This document shows, piece after piece, positions 35,655 to 47,557 of a stretch of 64,000 nucleotides of DNA. Position numbers and translations under genes: made by a program. Numbering within the stretch: position 1 is the first letter of the stretch; each line of letters opens with the position of its first letter. This DNA comes from Deltaproteobacteria bacterium RBG_16_64_85 (GTDB lineage Bacteria; Desulfobacterota; Deferrimicrobia; Deferrimicrobiales; Deferrimicrobiaceae), in the NCBI GenBank assembly GCA_001798885.1, contig MGQW01000065.1, forward strand, positions 4,660-68,659. The letters are read 5' to 3'. The notes under the pieces are model-generated. The model was not told the origin of the DNA and ran no database searches. It saw nothing but the letters and a program-made list of their open reading frames with translations.

Positions 35655-37307
35655 ATGCGAAGTGACCGGACGAAAAAGGGTTTGGAGCGGATGCCGCACC
35701 GCGCGCTCTATTGCGCCGCGGGGGTGCCGCAGGCCGCCATGGGGAAACCGTTCATCGGGGTTGCGACCTCGTTCACCGACCTTGTGCCCGGACACGTGGG
35801 GATGCGGAGCCTGGAGCGCGTTATCGAAAACGGTGTCCACGCCGCCGGGGGGTACCCGTTCCTGTTCGGGGTCCCGGCCGTGTGCGACGGGATCGCGATG
35901 GGGCACAAGGGGATGCATTATTCCCTGCCGCTGCGCGAGCTGATCGCCGACATGATCGAGTCCGTCGCCGAGGCCCACGCGCTCGACGGGCTGGTGCTGC
36001 TCACCAACTGTGACAAGATCACCCCCGGGATGCTCATGGCCGCCGCCCGGCTGAACATCCCGTGCATCGTGCTGACGGCCGGCCCCATGCTCTCGGGGCG
36101 GATGGGCGATCGCAGGCTTTCGCTGGTCAGCGACACCTTCGAGGCGGTGGGCCGCTACCAGCGGGGGGAGATCGACGCCCCCACCCTGCGGCATCTCGAG
36201 GCCGAGGCCTGTCCCGGCGAGGGCTCCTGCCAGGGACTTTACACGGCCAACACCATGGCGTGCCTGACCGAAACGCTGGGAATGTCACTGCCGGGCTGCG
36301 CGACCGCTCTGGCGGGGCTGTCCAAAAAGCGGCACCTGGGCTACGCGACCGGCCGGCGGATCGTCGAGCTGGTCCGCAAGGGGATCGTACCCCGGCAGAT
36401 CCTGACCCGAGCCGCGTTCGAGAATGCCATCCGCGTGGACATGGCCCTGGGAGGCTCCTCCAACTCCGTCCTGCACCTTCTTGCGATCGCGCACGAGGCG
36501 GGAGTGCCGCTCCCCCTGTCCGAGTTCGACCGGCTCTCCCGGAAGACCCCGCAGCTCACCACGGTGACGCCGGCGGGCCCGCACATGATGGAGGACATAG
36601 AGTTCTCCGGAGGGATCCCGGCCGTGCTCAACCGCTTGCTCCCCATGCTCAGGAAGAGCAGGACGGTGGCGGGCGAGGACATCACCGCGATCGCCCGGAG
36701 AGGGCGGGTCCTGAATGACGGGATCATCCGGCGTCTCGAAGCACCCGTTCGGAACGAAGGAGGAATCGCCATCCTCACCGGCAACCTGGCGCCCGGCGGG
36801 GCGGTCATCAAGCAGTCCGGCGTCGACCCTTCCGTGTTCAGGTTCCGGGGAAAGGCCAAGGTGTTCGATTCGGAGGAAGCCGCCATGGCGGCGATCATGT
36901 CCGGGAGGATCCGGCCCGGCAGGGTCGTGGTCATCCGGTACGAAGGCCCGAAGGGAGGCCCGGGGATGCGCGAGATGCTCTCGCCCACCGCGGCAATCAT
37001 GGGGATGGGGCTGGGCACGAAGGTGGCGCTCATCACCGACGGACGCTTTTCGGGGGGGACGCACGGGCCGTGCATCGGCCACATCTCTCCCGAGGCGATG
37101 GAAGGGGGGCCGATCGCTCTCGTCCGGGACGGGGACGCGATCGTCCTCGACATTCCGAGGCGGAAGCTCACCCTCGACGTCCCGGCGGCGGAGCTCGCCC
37201 GTCGCAGGAAGTCGTGGAGAGCCCCGAGGCCCAAGATCGCAGCCGGGTACCTGGCCCGGTACGCAAGGCTCGTCCGCTCGGCGGGGACGGGCGCGGTGAT
37301 TACCTAG
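35655..37307 (+). CDS. ilvD: Dihydroxyacid dehydratase
   Basis: Fe-S dehydratase of 550 residues giving the 2-oxo acids of valine and isoleucine synthesis. Cluster cysteines lie in [14 protein letters not shown] and [16 protein letters not shown]; the latter wording is the non-enteric subtype (enteric enzymes have GACGGMYTANTM). The C-terminal [19 protein letters not shown] is typical. The ATG at 35655 follows GGGAAAAGG; the upstream reading would start inside the terminator hairpin. Its TAG stop is shared with the following type-E repeat. First gene of the branched-chain cluster. Confidence 0.96.
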   Translation: MRSDRTKKGLERMPHRALYCAAGVPQAAMGKPFIGVATSFTDLVPGHVGMRSLERVIENGVHAAGGYPFLFGVPAVCDGIAMGHKGMHYSLPLRELIADMIESVAEAHALDGLVLLTNCDKITPGMLMAAARLNIPCIVLTAGPMLSGRMGDRRLSLVSDTFEAVGRYQRGEIDAPTLRHLEAEACPGEGSCQGLYTANTMACLTETLGMSLPGCATALAGLSKKRHLGYATGRRIVELVRKGIVPRQILTRAAFENAIRVDMALGGSSNSVLHLLAIAHEAGVPLPLSEFDRLSRKTPQLTTVTPAGPHMMEDIEFSGGIPAVLNRLLPMLRKSRTVAGEDITAIARRGRVLNDGIIRRLEAPVRNEGGIAILTGNLAPGGAVIKQSGVDPSVFRFRGKAKVFDSEEAAMAAIMSGRIRPGRVVVIRYEGPKGGPGMREMLSPTAAIMGMGLGTKVALITDGRFSGGTHGPCIGHISPEAMEGGPIALVRDGDAIVLDIPRRKLTLDVPAAELARRRKSWRAPRPKIAAGYLARYARLVRSAGTGAVIT

Positions 37308-37402
37308 GGACGGTCCTGGATGAGGGCTTGGCAGGCCCACAAAGGGATCGATGTCACACGACAGAGGTTGATAAAGAACCAGGGGCCGCCAGGACCGTCC
37401 CT
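37306..37402 (+). repeat. Type-E inverted-repeat element between ilvD and ilvB
   Basis: A 97-bp element with perfect 14-bp arms, AGGGACGGTCCTGG (37306-37319) and CCAGGACCGTCCCT (37389-37402). The interior (GGATCGATGTCACACGACAG) is shared with the copy at 48548-48643. It starts in the ilvD TAG stop codon. A degenerate half copy follows at 37412-37450. Confidence 0.85.
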
Positions 37403-37411
37403 GGGTTGTAA

Positions 37412-37450
37412 CGATCCTGGTAAAGGACTTGGCAGGCCACAAGGAGGATG
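37412..37450 (+). repeat. Degenerate half copy of the type-E repeat carrying the ilvB Shine-Dalgarno
   Basis: CGATCCTGG...GGACTTGGCAGGCCACAAGGAGGATG lines up with CGGTCCTGG...GGGCTTGGCAGGCCCACAAAGGGATCG of the full copy 100 bp upstream. The AAGGAGG (37441-37447) used to start ilvB falls in the stretch where the full element reads AAAGGGA. The other inverted arm is missing. Confidence 0.6.
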
Positions 37451-37452
37451 CA

Positions 37453-39147
37453 GTGAAGATGACGGGAGCGGAAATATTCGTCAAGGCGCTGGCGGACCTG
37501 GGCGTGGATGTGGTGTTCGGCTACCCCGGCGGGGCGGTCCTGCACATCTACGACGAGCTGTTCAAGAACACGAAAGTCCGCCACTACCTGACCCGCCACG
37601 AGCAGGGGGCCGTCCACATGGCCGACGGCTACGCACGGGCGTCGGGGAAGACCGGCGTGTGCCTCGTGACCTCCGGCCCCGGGGCGACGAACACGGTGAC
37701 CGGCATCGCCACCGCGTACATGGATTCGATCCCCATCGTCGTGTTCTCCGGCCAAGTGCCGACGCTGATGATCGGGAACGACGCGTTCCAGGAGGCCGAC
37801 ATCGTCGGAATCACCCGGCCGTGCACGAAGCACAACTACCTGGTCAAGGAAGCGAAGGACCTGGCCCGCATCATGAAGGAGGCCTTCTACATCGCCTCCA
37901 CCGGGCGGCCGGGGCCCGTGCTCGTCGACATCCCCAAGGATATCCTTATGGCCTCGTCGGAGTACGCCCTACCGAAGGAGGTCAACGTGCGCGGATACCA
38001 CCCGACCTACGAGGGGCACCCCCGGCAGGTGGAGAGCGCGGTCCGCCTGATCCGGGAGAAGGAGCGCCCCGTCCTCTACGCGGGCGGCGGCGTCATCCTT
38101 TCCGATTCCTCCCGGCAGCTCGTCGAGTTCGCGCACATCCTGGGAATCCCGGTCACGACGACCCTGATGGGGATGGGGGCGTTTCCGGGAACGGACCCCC
38201 TGTACATGGGGATGCTGGGGATGCACGGGACCTATTCGGCCAACATGGCGATCTCCCACAGCGACCTGATCATCGCCGTGGGAGCGCGGTTCGACGACCG
38301 GGTAACGGGGAAAGTGGACGAATTCGCCCCCCACGCCAAGATCATCCACGTCGACATCGACCCGACCTCCATCCAGAAGAACGTCCCCGTCGACATCCCG
38401 ATCGTGGGAGACCTCAAGGACGTGCTGAAGAAGATGATCAAGCTCGTCAAAGGGACGAAGGAGGCCGCGCGGTACCGGGAGAAGATCACCCCGTGGCGGG
38501 AGCAGGTCGGGAAGTGGGCCGCGACCCACCCCCTTTCCTACAAGCCGTCCAAGGGCAAGATCAAGCCGCAGCACGTGGTCGAGCAGATCTACTCGCTCAC
38601 CAAGGGGGAGGCGATCATCACTACGGAGGTCGGGCAGAACCAGATGTGGGCGGCCCAGTTCTACAAGTTCGACCGCCCGCGCACCTTTCTGTCCTCCGGG
38701 GGGCTGGGGACGATGGGGTACGGCTTCCCCGCCGCCATCGGCGCCCAGGTGGCCATGCCGGGCAGGCTCGTCATCGACGTGGCGGGCGACGGCAGCATCC
38801 AGATGAACATCCAGGAGCTGGCGACGGCCGTCCAGTACCGACTTCCCGTGAAAGTGGTCATCCTCAACAACGGGGCGCTGGGGATGGTCCGCCAGTGGCA
38901 GGAGCTCTTTTTCCAGGGGAAGTACTCCCAGACCTGCCTTCCCCAGATCCCGGACTTCGTCAAGCTGGCGGAGGCGTACGGCGCGGCCGGGTTTCGCGCA
39001 ACCCGCCCGGAGGAGGTACGGGAGGTGCTGAAAAGAGGGTTCGCCGTCCAGGGGCCCGTGTTCATCGATGTCCTGACGGACCCGAACGAGATGGTCTACC
39101 CGATGGTGCCCGCCGGGGCGCCCTTGACGAAGATGCTGCTCGTCTGA
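37453..39147 (+). CDS. ilvB: Acetolactate synthase, large subunit
   Basis: Thiamine-diphosphate enzyme of 564 residues, the first common step of branched-chain synthesis. The N-terminal [25 protein letters not shown] and the catalytic glutamate in [14 protein letters not shown] are present. [15 protein letters not shown] plus [16 protein letters not shown] is the thiamine-diphosphate/Mg site. The GTG at 37453, five bases after AAGGAGG, is preferred to the ATG at 37459 and to a TTG at 37429 inside the repeat. The regulatory subunit gene ilvN follows after 32 bp. Confidence 0.96.
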   Translation: MKMTGAEIFVKALADLGVDVVFGYPGGAVLHIYDELFKNTKVRHYLTRHEQGAVHMADGYARASGKTGVCLVTSGPGATNTVTGIATAYMDSIPIVVFSGQVPTLMIGNDAFQEADIVGITRPCTKHNYLVKEAKDLARIMKEAFYIASTGRPGPVLVDIPKDILMASSEYALPKEVNVRGYHPTYEGHPRQVESAVRLIREKERPVLYAGGGVILSDSSRQLVEFAHILGIPVTTTLMGMGAFPGTDPLYMGMLGMHGTYSANMAISHSDLIIAVGARFDDRVTGKVDEFAPHAKIIHVDIDPTSIQKNVPVDIPIVGDLKDVLKKMIKLVKGTKEAARYREKITPWREQVGKWAATHPLSYKPSKGKIKPQHVVEQIYSLTKGEAIITTEVGQNQMWAAQFYKFDRPRTFLSSGGLGTMGYGFPAAIGAQVAMPGRLVIDVAGDGSIQMNIQELATAVQYRLPVKVVILNNGALGMVRQWQELFFQGKYSQTCLPQIPDFVKLAEAYGAAGFRATRPEEVREVLKRGFAVQGPVFIDVLTDPNEMVYPMVPAGAPLTKMLLV

Positions 39148-39179
39148 CGGGAACGCTGCGCGAGTAAGGAGAGAGGGCG

Positions 39180-39656
39180 ATGCGTCACACCATTTCCATC
39201 CTGGTGGAGAACGAATTCGGGGTGTTAAGCCGCGTCTCCGGCCTTTTTTCCGGCCGGGGGTTCAACATCGAGTCGCTCTCGGTGGCCGAGACGCTGGACC
39301 CGTCCGTCTCCCGGATGACGATCGTGACCAGCGGCAACGACCAGATCATCGAGCAGATCCTGAAGCAATTGAACAAGCTGGTCTCGGTCATCAAGGTCGT
39401 CGATCTTACCGGAGTCGACACCGTGGACCGGGAGCTGGTTCTCGTCAAGATCAATGTGGAGTCCGAGACCAAGGCCGAGGTGCTGCGGCTGGTCGACATC
39501 TTCCGGGCGAAGATCGTGGACGTGGCGCCCCGCTGCTACACGATCGAGATGACCGGCGACGAGGGGAAGGTCAACGCCTTCGTCCAGATGCTCCGGCCGA
39601 TCGGCATCAAGGAGATCGTGCGCACGGGGCGCGTGGCCATTGCCCGGGGGATGTAG
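39180..39656 (+). CDS. ilvN: Acetolactate synthase, small (regulatory) subunit
   Basis: A 158-residue protein with an N-terminal ACT domain ([35 protein letters not shown]), which binds valine for feedback inhibition. A second ACT-like half follows ([34 protein letters not shown]). It works as a complex with IlvB. AAGGAGAGAGGGCG precedes the ATG. Length is standard for the long small-subunit type. Confidence 0.96.
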   Translation: MRHTISILVENEFGVLSRVSGLFSGRGFNIESLSVAETLDPSVSRMTIVTSGNDQIIEQILKQLNKLVSVIKVVDLTGVDTVDRELVLVKINVESETKAEVLRLVDIFRAKIVDVAPRCYTIEMTGDEGKVNAFVQMLRPIGIKEIVRTGRVAIARGM

Positions 39657-39721
39657 CACGCCGCGGGGCAAGGATCTCCGGAAGAAGAGAGAGTCCAATC
39701 AGGAAGCCAGAGAGGGGAACG

Positions 39722-40741
39722 ATGATGAAGATTTACCGGGAGAAGGACGCGAAGCCGCAGGCGCTCAAGAGGAAGACGATCGCGATCCTGGGCTACGGCA
39801 GCCAGGGACATGCCCACGCGAACAACCTCAAGGAGAGCGGGATGAGCGTGATCGTCGGCGAGCTCCCCGGCGGGCCCGCGGCGAAGAAGGCGCAGGACGC
39901 GGGGTTCGAGGTCCACGACGCGGCGACCGCGGTTTCCAGGGCCGACGTGGTTGCCATGCTCCTGCCGGACGAACTGCAGGGGCGGATCTACCGGGAATCG
40001 GTCGCCCCGAGCCTGAAAAAAAGCGCGTTCCTGATGTTCGCCCACGGCTTCAACATCCACTTCGGCCAGATCGTTCCCAGGGCCGACAGCAACGTTTTCA
40101 TGGTGGCTCCGAAGGGGCCCGGCCACCTGGTGCGAGCGCAGTACCTGAAAGGGGAAGGGGTGCCGGCCCTCATCGCCGTTCACCAGGACCCCTCCCGCAA
40201 GAGCAAGGAGGTTGCTCTTGCCTACGCGGCGGCCATCGGCGCGGCGCGGGCGGGAGTGATCGAGACGACCTTCCGCGAGGAGACCGAGACGGACCTGTTC
40301 GGGGAGCAGGCCGTCCTGTGCGGCGGAGTGACGGCGTTGGTCCTGGCGGGATACGAGACGCTGGTCGAGGCCGGCTACGCCCCGGAGATGGCGTACTTCG
40401 AATGCCTCCACGAACTGAAGCTCATCGTAGACCTCATCTACGAGGGGGGCATCTCCACGATGCGATACTCGATCAGCAACACGGCGCAGTACGGAGACCT
40501 GACTCGCGGCCCGCGGATTATCACGGAGGAAACCAGGAAGGAGATGAAGCGGATGCTCGAGGAGGTCCGGGACGGGTCGTTCGCGCGGGAATGGATCGTC
40601 GAGAACCAGGCCAACCGTCCCGTGTTCAACGCACTTACGAAGCGCGGCGAGGAGCATCCGATCGAGGAGGTGGGACGCAGGCTCCGTGCCATGATGCCGT
40701 GGATCGCAAAAGGGCGGCTGGTTGACAAATCCAGGAACTGA
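39722..40741 (+). CDS. ilvC: Ketol-acid reductoisomerase, class I, probable NADH-preferring variant
   Basis: Short-type (339-residue) reductoisomerase. The Rossmann motif [17 protein letters not shown] (24-40), the [10 protein letters not shown] loop, the metal residues of [10 protein letters not shown] and the C-terminal [12 protein letters not shown] are all normal. The loop after the second strand, usually VGLRxGSxS and binding the NADPH 2'-phosphate, here reads VGELPGGPA (residues 45-53). It has an acidic residue and lacks the arginine and serines, which is expected for NADH use. psd overlaps its end by 20 bp. Confidence 0.95.
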   Translation: MMKIYREKDAKPQALKRKTIAILGYGSQGHAHANNLKESGMSVIVGELPGGPAAKKAQDAGFEVHDAATAVSRADVVAMLLPDELQGRIYRESVAPSLKKSAFLMFAHGFNIHFGQIVPRADSNVFMVAPKGPGHLVRAQYLKGEGVPALIAVHQDPSRKSKEVALAYAAAIGAARAGVIETTFREETETDLFGEQAVLCGGVTALVLAGYETLVEAGYAPEMAYFECLHELKLIVDLIYEGGISTMRYSISNTAQYGDLTRGPRIITEETRKEMKRMLEEVRDGSFAREWIVENQANRPVFNALTKRGEEHPIEEVGRRLRAMMPWIAKGRLVDKSRN

Positions 40742-41414
40742 GACCGCACCCGGCCCGGACGGGCAGCGGCGGGGACGCCGCAGGATCGCCCTTGAAGGCA
40801 TCCCCTTCGTTCTCGCGACCGCGGCGGCGAGCGTGGCCTTCTATTTCGTCTGGCCGAAGAGCATTCCGCTTGCGGTCCTAGGGCTTCTCCTGACCGCCTT
40901 TGTTGCATGGTTCTTCCGGGACCCAGACCGGGTGACGCCGGACGAGCCCGACGCGGTGATCTCCCCCGCGGACGGAAGGGTGGTTTTTTGCGGCGAATGC
41001 CCGCCGGGGAGATACAACGCGGAGCCCGGGAAGAAGGTGAGCATCTTCATGTCCGTCTTCGACGTCCACGTCAACCGGGCGCCGGTTTCGGGAAAGGTGG
41101 TCGCTGTGCGCTATAACCCGGGGACGTTTTTCGCGGCGGACGCGGACAAGGCGTCGCTGCTGAACGAGCAGAACGGTGTTTCCCTTGAAACCTCAGGGGG
41201 GCATACGGTTTCTTATGTCCAGGTCGCAGGACTGATCGCTCGCAGGATCGTGTGCTATCTTTCCGAAGAGGACAATGTGCGGCAGGGGCAACGGGTAGGA
41301 ATGATCCGGTTCGGCTCCCGGGTGGACGTCATCCTGCCGGCGTCCGCCGTCCTTCGAGTGCGGATGGGAGACCGGGTCCGGTCCGGAGAGAGCGTCTTGG
41401 GGGTGCTCCAATGA
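40722..41414 (+). CDS. psd: Phosphatidylserine decarboxylase, short (archaeal-type) proenzyme
   Basis: A 230-residue proenzyme converting phosphatidylserine to phosphatidylethanolamine. An N-terminal transmembrane region (about 24-65) precedes [16 protein letters not shown] and [16 protein letters not shown]. The processing site that yields the pyruvoyl group is G198-S199 in RFGSRVD. The TTG start lies 20 bp inside ilvC, so translation is probably coupled; the exact start is uncertain. The end overlaps pssA (ATGA), placing both phosphatidylethanolamine-synthesis steps together. Confidence 0.92.
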   Translation: MTNPGTETAPGPDGQRRGRRRIALEGIPFVLATAAASVAFYFVWPKSIPLAVLGLLLTAFVAWFFRDPDRVTPDEPDAVISPADGRVVFCGECPPGRYNAEPGKKVSIFMSVFDVHVNRAPVSGKVVAVRYNPGTFFAADADKASLLNEQNGVSLETSGGHTVSYVQVAGLIARRIVCYLSEEDNVRQGQRVGMIRFGSRVDVILPASAVLRVRMGDRVRSGESVLGVLQ

Positions 41415-42208
41415 AGAAAAGGGAACGAAGGAAAGACGGGATCAGCCGGGGGATCTACGTGCTCCCCAACCTGATCACCTCGGGCTCCCTATTCGCCGGG
41501 TTCTACTCGATCGCGGCCACCTACAACGGCAAGTTCGAGAAGGCGGCGATAGCGATCATCGTGGGGGCAGTGCTCGACGCGCTGGACGGCCGGGTGGCGC
41601 GAATGACGAAGACCACCACCCAGTTCGGGGTGGAGTACGATTCGCTGGCCGATCTCGTCTCGTTCGGCGTCGCGCCGGCCTTCCTGGTCTACGGCTGGGC
41701 GCTCTCGCAGTTCGGCCGATGGGGCTGGCTGGCGGCCTTCCTGTACCTGATCTGCGGGGCGCTGCGTCTCGCCCGTTTCAACGTGCAGGTGAACACCGTC
41801 GAGAAGGGGAAGTTCAACGGACTTCCGATTCCTGCCGCCGCGATATTCGTCGCGTCGATCCTCCTGCTTTTTTACTACCTCGGAGGCTCGGGGAGCTTCA
41901 GGCACCTGACGTTGCTCCTGACCATATACGTCCTGGCCTTCCTGATGGTGAGCACGGTGCGGTACAACAGCTTCAAGGACCTGGAGGCGTTCCGGCGGCG
42001 GCCGTTCAACACGCTGGTCGTCTTCATCTTCCTTGCGCTCCTGCTGGCGGCGGAGCCCCAGATCATCATCTTCCTGTTCTCCTTGACGTACGTCGTGTCG
42101 GGGCCGATCGGGGAGCTGGTGAGCGTGATCCGGCATCGGCGGGGGAAACTGACGGAAGGCGAGAAACGCGCGGACGGGCATGACGCTTACAGAGAAAATC
42201 CTCGCTAG
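41411..42208 (+). CDS. pssA: CDP-diacylglycerol-serine O-phosphatidyltransferase
   Basis: Integral membrane phosphatidylserine synthase of 265 residues. The CDP-alcohol phosphotransferase motif is complete: [20 protein letters not shown] followed by SLAD, with the spaced aspartates that bind metal. The N-terminus is basic ([10 protein letters not shown]) before [18 protein letters not shown]. It supplies the phosphatidylserine used by Psd, whose gene is directly upstream, and uses CDP-diacylglycerol from CdsA. The end overlaps leuC by 29 bp. Confidence 0.95.
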   Translation: MKKRERRKDGISRGIYVLPNLITSGSLFAGFYSIAATYNGKFEKAAIAIIVGAVLDALDGRVARMTKTTTQFGVEYDSLADLVSFGVAPAFLVYGWALSQFGRWGWLAAFLYLICGALRLARFNVQVNTVEKGKFNGLPIPAAAIFVASILLLFYYLGGSGSFRHLTLLLTIYVLAFLMVSTVRYNSFKDLEAFRRRPFNTLVVFIFLALLLAAEPQIIIFLFSLTYVVSGPIGELVSVIRHRRGKLTEGEKRADGHDAYRENPR

Positions 42209-43436
42209 GCATGCGGGGAAGGACCGGGTCGAACCCGGGGAACTGATCCTCGCCCGGGTGGACCTTGCCCTGGGCAACGACGTGACGGCCCCGATCGCCA
42301 TCGATGCGTTCCGGCGGCTGGGGGCCAAGGAGGTGTTCGACCGGGAGAAGATCGCCCTGGTCCCGGACCACTTCGCGCCCAACAAGGACATCCAGTCCGC
42401 CGAGCAGATGAAGAGGATGCGGGAGTTCGCTCGCGAGTACGGGATCGTGAACTACTTCGAGGTCGGCCGGATGGGGATCGAGCACGTCCTCCTGCCGGAT
42501 GAGGGATTGGTCGTCCCGGGGGACCTCGTGATCGGCGCCGACAGCCACACCTGCACCTACGGGGCGCTGTGCGCCTTCTCGACCGGCGTGGGAAGCACCG
42601 ACCTGGCCGCTGCGATGATCTCCGGGGAAGTCTGGCTCAAAGTCCCCACCTCCCTGCGCATCGTGCTTTCCGGCAGGCCGGGGAAGTGGGTAGAGGGGAA
42701 GGACGTCATCCTCTCCATCATCGGGAAGATCGGCGTGGACGGTGCGCTTTACCAGGCGATGGAGTACGCGGGCGAGGGGCTTTCCTCCTTGCCCATGGCG
42801 TGGCGCTTCACGATGTCCAACATGGCGATCGAGGCGGGGGCCAAGAACGGCATCTTCCCGTTCGACGGGGTGACCCGCGCTTACGCGGACGGGCGGGCGA
42901 AACGAAAATACGAAGTGGTCACCGTCGACAAGGACGCACGGTATGCCGCGGAGCTGCACGCAGACCTCTCCGCTCTCGAGCCTCAGGTGGCGTTCCCGCA
43001 CCTTCCGGAGAACGCGAAGCCCCTGTCGCAAGTGGGCAATGTCCCCATCGACCAGGTGGTCGTCGGATCCTGCACGAACGGGCGGATCGAGGACCTGCGC
43101 AGCGCGGCGACCGTGCTCCGGGAGCGGAAGGTCCACGACGGCGTGCGGATGCTGGTGTTCCCGGCGACCCAGGAGATCTACCTGCAGGCGATGCGAGAAG
43201 GGCTGATGGAGGTGTTCGTGACGGCGGGGGCGGCCTTCTCCACACCGACATGCGGGCCCTGCCTGGGAGGTCACATGGGGGTTCTCGCCAAGGGGGAACG
43301 GGCGATCGCCACCACCAACCGGAACTTCGTGGGCCGGATGGGGCACCCCGAGAGCGAGGTGTACCTCGCCAACCCCGCCATCGCCGCGGCGTCCGCGGTG
43401 CTGGGCCGGATCGGCGGCCCCGACGAGCTCCCGTGA
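42180..43436 (+). CDS. leuC: 3-isopropylmalate dehydratase, large subunit
   Basis: Aconitase-family Fe-S protein of 418 residues, the shorter (archaeal/deltaproteobacterial) LeuC type. [37 protein letters not shown] and [13 protein letters not shown] carry the cluster cysteines. It works with LeuD, whose gene follows after a 504-bp gap holding a long type-A repeat. Unlike the usual Geobacter-type order, no leuA lies between pssA and leuC. Homoaconitase is a related possibility, but leuB alongside favours leucine. Confidence 0.93.
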   Translation: MTLTEKILARHAGKDRVEPGELILARVDLALGNDVTAPIAIDAFRRLGAKEVFDREKIALVPDHFAPNKDIQSAEQMKRMREFAREYGIVNYFEVGRMGIEHVLLPDEGLVVPGDLVIGADSHTCTYGALCAFSTGVGSTDLAAAMISGEVWLKVPTSLRIVLSGRPGKWVEGKDVILSIIGKIGVDGALYQAMEYAGEGLSSLPMAWRFTMSNMAIEAGAKNGIFPFDGVTRAYADGRAKRKYEVVTVDKDARYAAELHADLSALEPQVAFPHLPENAKPLSQVGNVPIDQVVVGSCTNGRIEDLRSAATVLRERKVHDGVRMLVFPATQEIYLQAMREGLMEVFVTAGAAFSTPTCGPCLGGHMGVLAKGERAIATTNRNFVGRMGHPESEVYLANPAIAAASAVLGRIGGPDELP

Positions 43437-43481
43437 TGCTGCGCGCAGATGCCGGAAGGCGCCACGCTAGACCCCATTCAG

Positions 43482-43763
43482 CTGCACCGCCTCGGAGGGG
43501 GACTCCGTTCGTGGCTCGCCGTGCGATGGACCCGCACGGCTGCGCTCCGGCCTCCAGGGGGCCATTCCCTCAGATCCCGGCATTCGAGGGCCGCTGCATC
43601 CACTCCGGCTTCGTCGCCCTCTCTCGCCGTACCGCAGCGGGTACGCCTCGGTCGGGCGCCTCGCCGGACGCGGCGCATCGACCCTCTCGGTGCGCGGGCT
43701 CTTCGGCAACGGCACCCTGGAGACCGGCTCACTGCGCCCCCCTCCTGCGGCGGCTCCGCCGGA
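43482..43763 (+). repeat. Type-A repeat, long form, copy 2 (A with B-like insertion)
   Basis: Nearly identical to 16489-16770 in the same orientation. The insertion occupies about 43552-43722, flanked by CCGG (43547-43550 and 43724-43727), with inverted ends CTCCAGGGGGCC and GGCACCCTGGAG. It lies between leuC and leuD. The remaining gap, 43764-43940, contains no feature I can support; it leads into the leuD start region. Confidence 0.85.
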
Positions 43764-43940
43764 CCCTCCTGCTTCGTGCGCTTTCCATTGATGGCGCATA
43801 CCGCCGCGGCTGCAAGTTCCCTTTCCTCGCGGGATGACGCAGCGGAGAGGAAGCCCCCCCGAGGAATCAAGCGGAACCAGGAATCGGACCCGATCGCGGC
43901 GATGGCTGCGGCGAGGAAACCACTGAACGGAGCGGAGCGC

Positions 43941-44438
43941 ATGGAGTTCAAGGGCAAGGCCTGGAAGTACGGGGACGACGTCGACACCGACGTGATCATC
44001 CCGGCGCGGTACCTCAACACGAGCGACCCGGCGGAGCTCGCCAGGCATTGCATGGAAGACATCGACAGGGAATACGCGTCGAAGGTGTCTCCGGGCGACT
44101 TCATCGTGGCCGGGAAGAACTTCGGCTGCGGCTCGTCGCGGGAGCATGCCCCCATCGCCATCAAGGCCTCCGGGGCGCGGGCGGTGATCGCCCGGTCGTT
44201 CGCCCGGATCTTCTACCGCAATTCCTTCAACATGGGGCTGCCCATCTTCGAGGCGCCACAGGCGGTCGACGAGATCGAGAAAGGCGACCTCCTGGCCCTC
44301 GACATGGAGCGCGGAACCCTGCGCAACGAAACGAAGAAGAGAGAATACCGGATCGCCCCCGTCCCGCCGTTCATGCGGGAGCTGGTCGCCGCGGGGGGGC
44401 TGATGAACTACATGGCCGCCCGCCGGAAAGGAAAGTAG
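43941..44438 (+). CDS. leuD: 3-isopropylmalate dehydratase, small subunit
   Basis: Small subunit of 165 residues, the swivelling domain of isopropylmalate isomerase. [51 protein letters not shown] and [17 protein letters not shown] are family-typical. The ATG at 43941 matches the family start; much longer in-frame readings begin inside the type-A repeat and are rejected. The Shine-Dalgarno is weak (CGGAGCGGAGCGC). leuB follows after 5 bp. Confidence 0.95.
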   Translation: MEFKGKAWKYGDDVDTDVIIPARYLNTSDPAELARHCMEDIDREYASKVSPGDFIVAGKNFGCGSSREHAPIAIKASGARAVIARSFARIFYRNSFNMGLPIFEAPQAVDEIEKGDLLALDMERGTLRNETKKREYRIAPVPPFMRELVAAGGLMNYMAARRKGK

Positions 44439-44443
44439 CGCCG

Positions 44444-45532
44444 ATGCCGAAGATCTGCGTCTTTCCCGGAGACGGAATCGGCCCCGAGGTGGTGCGGGAA
44501 GCCCTCTCCGTCCTGGCGACGATCGAGGAGGTCTCTGGCCGGCGGCGATTCGAGACGGAGGAAGAGCTGCTCGGGGGCGCATCCTACGACGCCCACCGGG
44601 TCCCGATGACGGAACGGGCGCTGGCGCTCGCCAAGGCGGCGGACGCCGTGCTCCTGGGCGCGGTCGGGGGGCCCAGGTGGGACCCGCTGCCGTTCGAGGT
44701 GCGGCCGGAGCGGGCGCTCCTGGGGCTGCGGAAGAATCTGGGCCTCTTCGCGAACCTGCGCCCCGCGAAAGTCCACGCGCCCCTTCTGGATGCCTCGCCG
44801 CTCCGCAGGGAGCTCGTGGAGGGGATCGACCTCCTCGTCGTGCGGGAGCTGACCGGCGGGATCTATTTCGGGGAGCCCCGGGGGATCCGGGTGGAAAACG
44901 GCGTCGAGGTGGGGATCAATACCGAGGTCTACACCCGCCCGGAGATCGAGCGGGTCGCCCGGGTGGCTTTCGACCTGGCCCGGAAGCGGAGCCGGAAGGT
45001 GACCTCCGTGGACAAGTCCAATGTACTGGAGTCCAGCGAGCTGTGGCGCAGGATCGTGACCGAGGTGAACGACCGCGAGTATCGGGACGTGGAGCTGTCC
45101 CATATGCTGGTGGATAATTGTGCGATGCAGCTGATCCGGTACCCGAAGCAGTTCGACGTCATCGTCACGACGAATCTCTTCGGGGACATCCTCACGGACG
45201 AGGCGTCGATGATCACCGGGTCGATCGGGATGCTGCCGTCGGCCTCCATCGGCGGGAAAGTGGGGCTCTATGAACCGATCCACGGCAGCGCCCCGGACAT
45301 TGCCGGGAAAGGGGTGGCAAACCCCCTGGCGATGATACTTTCGATCGCGATGATGTTAAAATATGCATTTGATCTGACCGCGGAAGCCGACCGGATCGAT
45401 GAGGCGGTGGAGCAGGTGCTTGCCGGCGGATACCGTACGGGGGATATCTTCCGGGAGGGTCCGGGCGTGCGGCTCGTGGGAACGAAGGAGATGGGCGAGA
45501 AGGTCCGCGAAGCGATCCGAAAGCGCACATGA
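44444..45532 (+). CDS. leuB: 3-isopropylmalate dehydrogenase
   Basis: NAD-dependent oxidative decarboxylase of 362 residues in leucine synthesis. [38 protein letters not shown] and [14 protein letters not shown], together with the metal-binding [23 protein letters not shown] block, are characteristic, as is the C-terminal [18 protein letters not shown]. The ATG at 44444 gives the normal N-terminus [11 protein letters not shown]. It overlaps an upstream ATG of the asd reading frame only; the real asd start is 47 bp downstream. Confidence 0.96.
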   Translation: MPKICVFPGDGIGPEVVREALSVLATIEEVSGRRRFETEEELLGGASYDAHRVPMTERALALAKAADAVLLGAVGGPRWDPLPFEVRPERALLGLRKNLGLFANLRPAKVHAPLLDASPLRRELVEGIDLLVVRELTGGIYFGEPRGIRVENGVEVGINTEVYTRPEIERVARVAFDLARKRSRKVTSVDKSNVLESSELWRRIVTEVNDREYRDVELSHMLVDNCAMQLIRYPKQFDVIVTTNLFGDILTDEASMITGSIGMLPSASIGGKVGLYEPIHGSAPDIAGKGVANPLAMILSIAMMLKYAFDLTAEADRIDEAVEQVLAGGYRTGDIFREGPGVRLVGTKEMGEKVREAIRKRT

Positions 45533-45579
45533 GCGCGACGAAACGCATTCCGGAAAAACACAATAGGAGAGGTGAAGCG

Positions 45580-46611
<1,032 letters not shown>

Positions 46612-46625
46612 GCCTGACCCCGAGG

Positions 46626-47369
46626 ATGCGGCGCGTCAAGCTGACACTGACCTATGACGGGACCGCGTACCGGGGGTTCCAGCTCCAGCCGAACGGGCCC
46701 ACGGTCCAGGCATTGGCGGAGGAGGCGTTGGGCCGGATCCTCCAGGAGGCGGTCAAACTGCGGGCGGCGGGGCGCACCGACTCCGGGGTCCACGCGCGGG
46801 AGCAGGTGGTCGATTTCGCCGACTCGGGCAACCGGCCGCTGGAAACGATCCTGCGAGGGGGGAACGCGCTGCTTCCCCCCGATATCCGCATCGTCTCCGC
46901 CGAAGAGGTTCCCCTGTCGTTCGACGCCCGACGCCACTCGAAGGAGAAGGAGTACCGGTACTTTCTCCATCTGCATCCCGTGGCCTCCCCTTTTTTCTCC
47001 CGCTATGCCTGGCACATCGAGAAGCACCTCGACCTCGGCGCGATGTGGGAAGGGCTGGCCCACGTGGTGGGGGAGCACGATTTCGCCTCCTTCCGGGGGC
47101 AGGGGTGCACGGCGGTGACGACAATCCGTACAATCTTCCGGGCGGAATTGAGCGAGCTGTATCCCGGTCTCCATTTTATCGGCATTTCCGGCGGCGGCTT
47201 CCTGCGGCACATGGTCCGCAACATCGTCGGGACGGTGGTGGACGTCGGGAAGGGGGATAATCCGCCGGAACGGGTGAGGGATTTGCTTTCCCTTCGAGAT
47301 CGTTCGGAGGCGGGTCCCACCGCCCCCGCGCACGGGTTGTTTCTGTGGAGCGTCACGTACTCCGACTGA
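46626..47369 (+). CDS. truA: tRNA pseudouridine(38-40) synthase
   Basis: A 247-residue pseudouridine synthase acting on the anticodon stem-loop. The YDGTAYRGFQLQPNGPTVQ start and the catalytic aspartate in AAGRTDSGVHAREQV are diagnostic; the C-terminal FLRHMVRNIVGTVVDVGKG is the RNA-binding segment. The ATG at 46626 lies after CGAGG, 14 bp past asd. A short type-A repeat in inverted orientation begins 29 bp after its stop. Confidence 0.95.
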   Translation: MRRVKLTLTYDGTAYRGFQLQPNGPTVQALAEEALGRILQEAVKLRAAGRTDSGVHAREQVVDFADSGNRPLETILRGGNALLPPDIRIVSAEEVPLSFDARRHSKEKEYRYFLHLHPVASPFFSRYAWHIEKHLDLGAMWEGLAHVVGEHDFASFRGQGCTAVTTIRTIFRAELSELYPGLHFIGISGGGFLRHMVRNIVGTVVDVGKGDNPPERVRDLLSLRDRSEAGPTAPAHGLFLWSVTYSD

Positions 47370-47398
47370 GCGCCGCGATCGGCTGCGTTCCCTGGTTA

Positions 47399-47505
47399 CG
47401 GCGGAGCCGCCGCAGGAGGGGGGCGAAGTGAGGTAAAGCCCAGACGTGCGGGTCCACCGCACGTCGAGCCACGAGCGGAGTCCCCCTCCGGGGCGGCACA
47501 GCCGG
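47399..47505 (-). repeat. Type-A intergenic repeat, short form, copy 2 (inverted)
   Basis: About 107 bp. Read on the minus strand it starts CCGGCTGTGCCGCCCCGG, runs through AGGGGGACTCCGCTCGTGGC and ends CCTGCGGCGGCTCCGCCG, closely matching the short copy at 2476-2585. It lacks the B-like insertion. It lies between truA and the rplM promoter. Confidence 0.8.
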
Positions 47506-47557
47506 TATGGCATGCACGTGAACAGCAGACGGGGTGAGGCGGACGGGCAAATTCTCC

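Noticed and set aside
43449-43940. N-terminal extension of leuD through the second long A repeat
   Set aside because: LeuD proteins start at MEFKGKAW; the extension would translate repeat sequence that also occurs non-coding elsewhere.
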